A stretch of 64,000 bases of DNA from Caenorhabditis remanei (Eukaryota > Nematoda > Chromadorea > Rhabditida > Rhabditidae): the NCBI RefSeq assembly GCF_010183535.1, contig NC_071329.1, forward strand, positions 434,001 through 498,000, written 5' to 3'. A program made the position numbers and the translations under genes. The notes below the pieces were generated by a model. It worked only from the letters and a program-made list of their open reading frames with translations, had not been told where the DNA came from and made no database searches. Positions 55,975 through 64,000 of the stretch are shown one piece after another; position 1 is the first letter of the stretch, and each line of letters begins with the position of its first letter.

Positions 55975-58900
55975 ATGGTCGAGACATTGGAAGCGCTTGC
56001 TGAATCAAAGGTGGCTGAGTTAATTTTTGAAAGTAAGTTCTATTTAAAAAAAAAGATTTTCTAATATAAAGCATGCGAGAATGTATGAGACGCAGACCGC
56101 AAGAGGATTGGATTCTGAAACAAAATTGTGATTCCAGACAAGTACAAAAACTTTGAATTCAAACTGAATGAGTATCAAAGCAACAATATGTATGAAATTA
56201 TAAAAGAATGGAATATCAAATATAAGAACGTCAAGCAAATCACCCAAAAGTTGGACATCACTGACATGGTTTTCGAGGAAGGCGAATTCAATAAGGAAAA
56301 ATTTAACATTGCCAATGCCCAAAGACTTAGAAGAGTGGAGATCAGTGATTTGTTCGCTGCTACACAGTTTCTTACACAAAATGAAGAAAACGAAACTATT
56401 GCGGATATTGTACGACTTTTAAGAAATATTATCAACGATAAGTATGAGCCAACATTGAAAACACTAAGAATTAACGGAAACGGATTCAAATTTCAGGAAG
56501 ATTGGATAAAAACAGTAAATTAATTTTGTTTTCAAGAAAAATGCAAAAGATTGTATTTTCAGATCAGCTGCATGGCTCCATCGATAACAAGTCTCAGTCT
56601 CCCTTGTTGTTCCATAAGTAGTCTGGAATTCACGAAATTATGTTTCAACTTTGCAACCCTCACAAAACTTGATATTAGTTGGTCAGGCGTGAAAAAACTT
56701 AATGGAATCTGGTTTCTGCATAATCTGGAAGTCCTAGACATGATTAGTTTGGAATTCGAAAAATCTGAAGATGTTATGGATTTGTTCGAATTGAAGAAAC
56801 TGAGAGTTTTAAATATTACCGGGTAAGTTGAAAACATATTTTCTTTGTTGTAAAAAGGATTTGCAGAGAAGGTTTATCAAATAATCTGCAATGCTACTTA
56901 AGTTGCAACAAAGTTTTACCTGAACTTCGATTTTTGGATTGCTCTTGTAACGTCATTGATTCAAATAATCTTGAAGAGTTGGTGCAAACTCATACAAAAT
57001 TAGAAATGGTTGTTTTGTTTGGTAAGTGTCTTATTGTAGAAACGTAATACCATTATTCGAAAGTTATGGTGAAAAATGTGAATTGCACAATGGAGTCCGC
57101 ATAAAAAAGAATAGGACGTTTAGAAATCAAACTTTGGAAACTATGGCATTTGGACACTTAACGGGAAAAGGTTTACTTACTAGGAAAGGACACCCACAAC
57201 AGTGCAAGGCGTAAGGTCGCGGAAACGCGATCTGTCGCACGACGATTGGCACGGTGCTAAAAAATACTTGGCAAGAATTTTAACGTTTGCTTTTCTTATC
57301 TTTTAGTATAACCCGCCCGGCGCACGCAACGAGACTCGGAAAAAATTGAAATCTGTTCGTTGTGGGCCTTTTCTTGTTTAATCAACTGAATTATGAGTTT
57401 ATCCTGAAATAAAAAATTGCTTGTTAATAAATCAGGTAGAATTTCATCCTTGCAATTTAAGCTCCGCCCACGATCACCTGCCGCACTTGTGTTTCAGCCC
57501 GCGAAACAAGAGCCACCTTTAGTTTTCCTTATGAATAAGGTATTTTAGGCACCGCCCTCGAGAGAACACCACAACTCGAAATACCAGATAGAAAAATTGA
57601 ATTGCTGACTGTTGAGAACATCCAATGTTGCATTAAGTCGACGAACTATTTTCTAAAGGCATCGAAAGTCAACATGGATTTTGTTAGACAAATATTCTCG
57701 GAACTCTATAATTATATGAACAACTCGGAAATCAGTGACACTGATTTCAAAGAATGCTGTATGTTCTATATTTATGTTATCAATCGATGGAATTGGGATG
57801 TGTTGCGTGATTTCGCATTCTGCAATTTGCAAATAATTAGAAGGTGAAACCAGGCAATTAGGTCTACCAATAGAAAAAATAGAATTTCAGTAGACCTCAC
57901 CTATTCGACTTTAACGAAAAACAACGTCTTGTTCAAGTTATAGTGAGATCGCTACCGAAATACAATGAATCTGAACCACATCACATGTCAATTCATGCAT
58001 CAGCTTGGTACATTCTCGACGGACAAGAATTTTATAGGAATTCAAATGATACTATTAATGCGATATGCGAAGAGGCAGCTAACGTTGTGATGAGCTGTAA
58101 AAATTTGGAAAATTATACGCCGAGTTTTTGTGTGTATCTTATATACAAGTCGCTTCAGTATGATGTCTTACTGAATTTATTCTAACTCAAAAACTCAGTA
58201 TTTCAGCCACATAGAACCAGAACCATCATCACTTTTAATTGGAAACCATTATCTCAAAATGAAGCTTATCGACGGTGTTATAATTTTTCAAACAACTTCA
58301 ATGAGCTACTTTCAACTATTTACAATAATAAAAGCAGTATGTATCCTGACGTACCACGACAGGGACAACTGTTCAAGTGCGGAATCCATATTTGCTGCTG
58401 AGATCTTCATTGGATCGGTAGTCGGTCTGGTGGATCATTTCTGTGAGGAATTGATGAGGGAAATATTTGTGTATTTGATCAATCACTATATTAGCAACAT
58501 CGACATGTCTGTATTTAAAAAAATATTTAAGAGAGATTGCGCTGAAGTGTTTTTGTAAGTATTTCTAAATATGCTAAATAATAAACTACTCAATTTTCAG
58601 ACCAATCCTTCTAGATAGACAATCAAAAGAGCAGGAGAGTGTGATATACTATTTGCTTGCGTTAATGAAGGAGAGCGAAGCCAGGAACTCTGACATTGAA
58701 GACAACTATTGCATTGAATCAGAAATAAAGGAAATTCAGACATCGATTGAGTCATTTGAGAAGATAAAAGGAGCTGACCATATGGAAGTGTTTCGGTGGT
58801 TGTGCAGAACATCAGAGTCAAAAGACGTCGTTAGATGGGCTAGATGGTGCTTGGAGACCAGTGGTTTGGAATTATTAGAGGGAGAAGAAAAGGTGGGCCT

Positions 58901-59006
58901 TGGAGAAAAAGAAGAAGAAGACGACGACGAAAAAGTGAGCAAATCTAATGAAAATCAACAGGAAGAGGATGAGCAACCGGATTCAAAGCGAAGACGGGTT
59001 GAATGA
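55975..59006 (+). CDS. ZL-G: ZYG-11/ZER-1-like LRR-ARM protein
   Basis: Exons 55975-56032, 56138-56514, 56563-56822, 56867-57021, 57549-57843, 57891-58157, 58207-58554, 58601-59006, giving 721 residues. Helix 1 is TLEALAESKV (Ala at the BC-box Cys). LNEYQSNNM fills the Cul2-box position (Asn for Pro). LRR segments include LTKLDISWSGVKKLNGIW. The ARM half ends SKDVVRWARWCLETSG. The tail is the longest of the family: acidic with a Glu/Asp run, closing on DSKRRRVE. The large fourth intron contains a piece of family R4 (57390-57520). Part of its 3' end is duplicated just downstream. Confidence 0.88.
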
Positions 59007-59130
59007 TAATATTATAATATGACAATGATGATAATAACATATCTGATAATTTATATTAATTAACTTGGTATGTACATGCTTTCAAAACAACTATAATACA
59101 TATTGAAATGTGACCGGTTCTGTTTTCCCC

Positions 59131-59280
59131 AATAAATAACATGAACAGGATGAGCAACCAGACGCGAAGCGAAGACGGGGTGAATAAACACATATGAGAT
59201 AATTGATATTAATTAACTTGGTCAAAACAACTACATATTGAAATGTAACGGGTTTTGTCTTACCTATTTTACCCCAATAA
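59131..59280 (+). pseudogene. Duplicated 3' end of ZL-G
   Basis: GATGAGCAACCAGACGCGAA GCGAAGACGGGGTGAATAA repeats the ZL-G C-terminal codons (58969-59005) with few changes. It is followed by a copy of the ZL-G 3' flank (TATTAATTAACTTGGT, CATATTGAAATGTAACGG against 59058-59120). No upstream exon is copied, so this is a remnant of a local tandem duplication. Confidence 0.8.
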
Positions 59281-59442
59281 CTATCACAACGTTTTGATTT
59301 GATTTTCCGTGAACTTCCGGAAAAAAATATATATTCCCGCAATAAATTTGTTTTGATAGGTTTTTTTGCCAAATTCCTGCGTGACCATCACTTCTTATCA
59401 ATTCGATCTTCCAACTCATCTGGCACATTAGATCTAGAGCAA

Positions 59443-59463
59443 AGATAATCGTGCCGCATATAA
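59443..59463 (+). promoter_or_regulatory. GATA site and TATA-like box upstream of the msp gene
   Basis: AGATAA at 59443-59448 and ATATAA at 59458-59463, about 60-75 bp before the ATG. Known nematode msp promoters use a GATA element and a TATA box for sperm-line expression. The spacing here fits that pattern. Confidence 0.6.
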
Positions 59464-59519
59464 GGAGCCCCTCGCCACAGAGAAACCTCACAGTTTGTCA
59501 AAAACTAGCAACCAACGCC

Positions 59520-59956
59520 ATGGCTCAATCCGTCCCACCAGGAGACATCCAAACCCAACCCAATGCGAAGATCGTCTTCAATGCTCCGTACGACGACAAG
59601 CACACCTACCACATCAAGGTGATCAACTCGTCGGCCCGTCGTATTGGATACGGTATCAAGACCACCAACATGAAGCGTCTCGGAGTTGATCCACCATGTG
59701 GAGTCCTCGACCCAAAAGAGGCTGTTCTTCTCGCCGTCTCTTGCGATGCTTTCGCCTTCGGACAAGAGGTTAGTTACAGTGAAATCGAAGGGATCCCGGA
59801 TCCTAATTTCCTTTATTTCAGGACACTAACAACGACCGTATCACCGTCGAGTGGACCAACACTCCAGATGGCGCAGCCAAGCAGTTCCGTCGTGAGTGGT
59901 TCCAAGGAGATGGTATGGTTCGTCGTAAGAACCTCCCGATCGAGTACAACCCTTGA
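59520..59956 (+). CDS. msp: Major sperm protein
   Basis: Two exons, 59520-59768 and 59822-59956, with a 53 nt intron in phase 0, encode 127 residues, the standard MSP length. The protein starts [17 protein letters not shown] and ends [11 protein letters not shown]. It has the conserved immunoglobulin-like MSP core ([37 protein letters not shown]). MSP polymerises into fibres that drive amoeboid sperm movement, and extracellularly it signals oocyte maturation. Codon use is strongly biased to C-ending codons, unlike the neighbouring ZL genes, as expected for a highly expressed gene. A polyadenylation signal follows near 60050. It sits 514 bp after ZL-G and about 1 kb before ZL-H. Confidence 0.97.
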
Positions 59957-60959
59957 GAGTGGAAGAACGATGCCAAATAGCTAAACGACACTTGTCGGTT
60001 CAGGAGTAATCAAAAATATAAATCAAAAACCCTTTTTTTTGTATTGAAAAAATAAATAGTAGTGTATTTTGCTCTTGTTGTTTTTTGCAGTCACGCGGAA
60101 CAGACTAAAGTTTCAATGAAGATTTCTTTTCCGTGCGAATCTTATCATAATTATTCGATTGACTAGAACTTCTTTGTTTCTATTCTTACTGAAATTATTC
60201 AAATGCTTAAGAAAAGTTTGAATTTCTTATCAATAAGAAAAGTTATGAGTTGAGCTGCTGAACAGCTAAAGAATGGCAAAGGCACTGATGTGAAAATTTT
60301 TGTCTGGTTTCTACAAAAAAAAACATTCCAAAAATAACCATATTATATTCGCTAATTGATAAGTACTGATAACTTTCTTGGCATTCTCTGTTTACCTTTT
60401 TTCTGAATTATTTCTTTGAAGACTAATATCTGAAAAACTAAACAAGCTAACAAAAAATGAGACTCAGTGAATAAATGTAGCACTAGGCTTGCTCTCTTTT
60501 TTGTAGTAGACAACGGTTCTGTAATTTTTCTAGATCTCGTGATAAGGAGGCCAGAGAGGGCAGCAGGCACCGGAGCACGATATTCCGAGGTGGACCTTTG
60601 CAAACATGTCCTTTTGAGAAAAATCGCTTTTCAAAACACTTTGTCTCTCCTTGATTGTGCGTGTTCTCTGAGCCCCTCTTCCTCGGCACCTGCTGCCCTC
60701 TCTGGCCTCCAATATCAAGAGACGCTCTTTTCCGCTGCCCTTCGGCGCCAGCTAGTTGACCAGTACATGTCTTTTCAAACACTCTGCTTCTCTAACCGCT
60801 CACACCAGAATCTTGCAGCTGACACTGCCTGGGTGTCCAGCCCCGCGGCGAACATGCTACGCGTTTCTTTTCTCTTTTTTCGTTGTTGTTTTCTTTTTCT
60901 TGCTCACTCTAAATCTCCAAATCTCGTGGTTCTTTAAGAATTCAAAGCTGTTTTACAGA
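59957..60959. other. Spacer between msp and ZL-H
   Basis: The msp 3' UTR, then AT-rich DNA, then the GC-rich palindrome described separately at 60541-60716. The 250 bp before ZL-H are CT-rich. Frames over the palindrome are open on both strands but have no splice partners. Confidence 0.5.
60541..60716. repeat. GC-rich inverted repeat
   Basis: GAGGCCAGAGAGGGCAGCAG at 60547 is mirrored by CTGCTGCCCTCTCTGGCCTC near 60690-60710. The arms are about 32 bp with around four mismatches, separated by about 110 bp. It is markedly more GC-rich than its surroundings, and no other copy is in the window. Confidence 0.75.
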
Positions 60960-63593
60960 ATGCCAGATACTCTATACAACTTATGCATCGAAAAATATTC
61001 AAATTCTCTTTGTGAAGGTTAGTTTTTTCCCTTCCAACTTTAAATAAAACAAAACATTTTAGGACAGCTACATCTGAAAAGAAACGATTTGGACAATAAG
61101 TTAGGTGTCGCAGTATACGAGAATCTTGCACAACCAAAACGAAATACTCCTCCAGAAGTTTTCGAGAACTTTGTTAGAAGTTACAATTTCGATAGGCTCA
61201 AGTGGAATGTTTGTAATAATGATGAGGAAAGTTATTGGACTGCTCCAAGTACGCAAATTTTGAAAGAGTTTCAATTATGTACTCAAGATCGTATTGATGG
61301 AGAGAAAATTGAAACTTTACTGCAAAAGATGGTTAATGAGACTAGCCGGCAAACAATGACCAGACTCGAGATCCGATGCCGCGTAGTTGATTTAGCTCTT
61401 TTCAAACGTGGATGGATGAAATCTGTGAGTCTTACAAGGTGTCCTTTGTCGAACAGCTCAAAAATTCGGATACTTTCGAGTACGTAGATTTCGAATCTAA
61501 CATAAATTGTGCAAAATTCTTCTGTTTGTCGAGTTATGACCCGTCAAACGTTGGAAACGGGGGAAATAGGTTTGGGTAGACATTTCGGCAAACCCCGTGT
61601 AAACACTTAACCATAAGAAATGTTTGACGAGCCATGATTCTGCTCAAGAAGGATTTAACAAAATTTTAATTCAGAATATGAATTTATGCACTCGAAAGTA
61701 TCAAGGACCAAATTGTGTAGTCGTTTGACGGATGACACTTCAAGTAATTCCGTTGTTAGACATTTGAGACCATGAGCGTGTACTATGTGATTTCAGATAG
61801 CTCAATTTCTACCGAACCTCCAATTTTTAAGCCTTTACAAAGTTCAATTGGGGAAAACAGAATTCGCAGGCCTCTGTAAATCATTGCCAACTTTGAGAGG
61901 TTTTGAACTCCGAGAATGTCGAGATTGGAATATTGATGGTATTTCGCTCTTGTCACATCTGGAGCATCTATGTCTACGAAGAAAACAATTCACGCTCAGC
62001 GAATATTACGAGGAAATTTCCCAATTGCCAAAATTGAAAAGTTTGGATACTAATGTTGGTTTGTGAGTTGTCATCAATCGCAGTTCCTAATAACTAATAA
62101 TAATAACAAATTTTTAGATTTTATCAAAATGACTTATCAGTGCGCAAAGAAGCATTTCCGGCCCTGGAACAGTTGGATATTTATTGCAGTCGGGTTGACA
62201 TTTCATGCTTTAAAAATTTTGTAGAGACACATCCAAAATTGAAACATGTTAACTTGATTTGTAAGTTATTAGCACTGGAAATCCGTAGAAACTGATAAAA
62301 ATTAATTGCAGACACAGATTTAAGCGAGCATGCGGACTTCAAAAACTCGAATACCAAGTTTTTAACAACTGGAAGCTTGAAAAGTTGTCTTGCATCACTC
62401 GAATTCAATGGAAGGCCGGAAAGATTCCCTAAAATTTATGAGATTATCAGACAAATGCAAATTTATCTGCACAATTATGAGCAGCAATCAGAAGACATTT
62501 TGAGAAAGTGTCCAGAAGTGATGATTCGATCTTGTAAAAAGGTCAATTTGCAATTCCAACTCTTGATATCAACAGTTCGTTGTTTGTGGCTACTATTAAA
62601 GTAAGTTTTGATGTTTTAATGTTTTAATTTTTAAAATAACTTTTTTTTTAATTTGTAGGGATGGTCGCTCCGAGATATTCACCTTTGAAGAGAAACAAAG
62701 TGTTTTGAAATTTCTGCTGTATGAGAGTAATAAAAAGGATCCAAAAAACGGAAAACTGTGCTTCAAAATGGTAGAAGAGGCATTCAAGGTGTTCTGCATC
62801 CCAGAACTAATCAAAAACTCTAGAGAAAATGTTGACTCTATTTTGAAGCTTGCCGAACAATTCTGGGCGCAATCAATACGTGGAAACAGGTTTCCATTGA
62901 ACTGTTTGATGGCTGTATCGACATGCTTGAAGTTAGTGACACCGGATAAGAGAGAAAAACTGAATTATGAGGTTACAGCATCGATTATCAGATACGCGAA
63001 ACAAGCAGTATTTGATAATGATGAAGTACATCTGGAATTGCTTCGAGTTGTTCGACTGTTATTGATGTTTGAGATAACTGAAGATAACTGGAACGATAAG
63101 AAACTTCTGAAAGAATCTTTGTTTGGTTTATTGATAGATATGGATAAATACAACAATGAAGTAGTTCAAGTCCAGATATTAGAAGTTTTGGAGATTTGTG
63201 TGCAGAAAGTGGAAAGAAAGCATCGGCTCTGTCTTTTCCGCAAAAGCGTCTTTTTCAAATTGGCGTAAGTTATTTCAAAACACTCTAATTCTATCTATGA
63301 ATTTCAGAAAATTTCTGCAACGCAATGAACAAGTACAAAAAGCCGCTGTATGTTTATACGTTACTTTGATGAAAATGGATGATTTTCTTATCACTGGTTC
63401 GGAAGAATTGAAGATCACCATTTTGAATTGTATACAAGGTTACTATAGACCGGATGACCCTGATGACTTGGCCATTTTTAAATGGGTAAAATCGTTGTTC
63501 AGTATTCCTGGAGTTGTTGTATGGGCAAATTGGGTTTTGGAGAAGTTTGAGGAGATCGAGGAGCCAAAAGCGAAAATTCGGCGAAAGGAATAA
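60960..63593 (+). CDS. ZL-H: ZYG-11/ZER-1-like LRR-ARM protein
   Basis: Exons 60960-61017, 61063-61424, 61797-62062, 62118-62260, 62312-62600, 62659-63264, 63308-63593, giving 669 residues, the shortest member. The ATG follows GTTTTACAGA (trans-splice candidate). Helix 1 is TLYNLCIEKY, which keeps the BC-box Cys, but the Cul2-box region (LDNKLGVAV) lacks the Pro. LRRs are more diverged than in the other members. Exons 6 and 7 of the canonical layout are fused (606 nt), as in ZL-A and ZL-C. The C terminus is GVVVWANWVLEKFEE, then EEPKAKIRRKE. The intron before exon 3 carries a dispersed repeat shared with ZL-D. Confidence 0.86.
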
Positions 63594-63644
63594 CGAGTAT
63601 AAATCAGTTTTATGTTGATTTTGTTGTTCATTTTCTTTGTTTTT

Positions 63645-63830
63645 TCAATCATAAACTCTGTTGATCCGTTGGGTTTTGAAAATTGAAGGTACGCTCAGAA
63701 TTTTTAGAACAACATGTTCATTCTGCCAGCCGTTGGTCAGAGGGATTAGCTGCCACGATTGGGCCATCTTCAATTCTCCATTGCAGAAGAAGGGTTTCTG
63801 GTCAGTATATCTTCCCTCTCTACTAGCACA
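63645..63830 (-). CDS. Possible 3' exon of a gene running off the right edge
   Basis: A minus-strand frame ending at 63645 reads KPFFCNGELKMAQSWQL and NGWQNEHVVLKIL, with protein-like composition. It lies behind an acceptor-like ACTGACCAG near 63811. It is convergent with ZL-H, so a gene entering from the right would fit. No donor partner is available in the window, and I do not recognise the family. Confidence 0.27.
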   Translation of the reverse strand, partial: CASREGRYTDQKPFFCNGELKMAQSWQLIPLTNGWQNEHVVLKILSVPSIFKTQRINRVYD

Positions 63831-64000
63831 CGTGTCGTCGTCAAACTCATTTGCCAGAGAACAGGTGGAAAAAGTCAAATGTGAGAGCAGACGGAGATAT
63901 GATAGGTTAATTTGTTGGAGAGCGGCAGAGGACGACAGGTGCGGTGCGTGAAAAGAAGAGAGAAGAGGAGATATGTTGTTATGTTCTTATTCAATTCTAA

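Noticed and set aside
1..64000. CRISPR arrays, bacterial operons, rRNA or tRNA genes
   Set aside because: None seen. Direct repeats here are transposon or short tandem repeats, and gene structure is clearly eukaryotic.

Overview
The window is nuclear DNA of a nematode, almost certainly a Caenorhabditis species. It is AT-rich, its introns are mostly short with TTTCAG-type acceptors, several start codons sit just behind a naked acceptor (probable spliced-leader trans-splice sites), it carries a near-canonical nematode major sperm protein gene, and small inverted-repeat elements are dense. I reconstructed spliced models by eye from splice sites, reading phase and paralogue comparison. I could not run alignments or domain searches.

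Left part (1-20 kb): a five-exon K50 paired-like homeobox gene (minus, 3932-1084); a 7 kb stretch of non-coding DNA and repeats with one possible coding fragment near 10.2 kb; a divergent calpain-like protease gene (minus, 14246-11076); a 68-residue predicted secreted peptide (plus, 15031-15599); and an unrecognised five-exon gene (plus, 17106-18133).

Middle and right (18.7-63.6 kb): eight paralogous genes (here ZL-A to ZL-H) each encode about 670-770 residues, laid out as an N-terminal BC-box/Cul2-box-like segment, leucine-rich repeats, an ARM-like C-terminal half, a late W-x-x-W motif and often an acidic/basic tail. This is the layout of ZYG-11/ZER-1, substrate receptors of CUL-2 ubiquitin ligases. 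Orientation is A(-), B(+), C(+), D(-), E(-), F(-), G(+), H(+). Canonical members share eight exons of near-constant length with phases 1,0,2,1,2,2,2, so the array arose by local duplication. The BC-box cysteine is kept only in ZL-A and ZL-H. A major sperm protein gene lies between G and H.

ZL-A is split by a 7.1 kb intron holding a young BEL/Pao LTR retrotransposon (21200-27846). It has near-identical LTRs and a tRNA-Gly-like primer site, but its single 1706-codon reading frame lacks the RNase H region and most of an envelope-like tail. It is bordered by an exact 114 bp direct duplication rather than a short target-site duplication.

At least ten small repeat families recur in introns and spacers, including a 1.6 kb foldback nested inside another inverted-repeat element in a ZL-B intron. 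No rRNA, tRNA or CRISPR array was seen.
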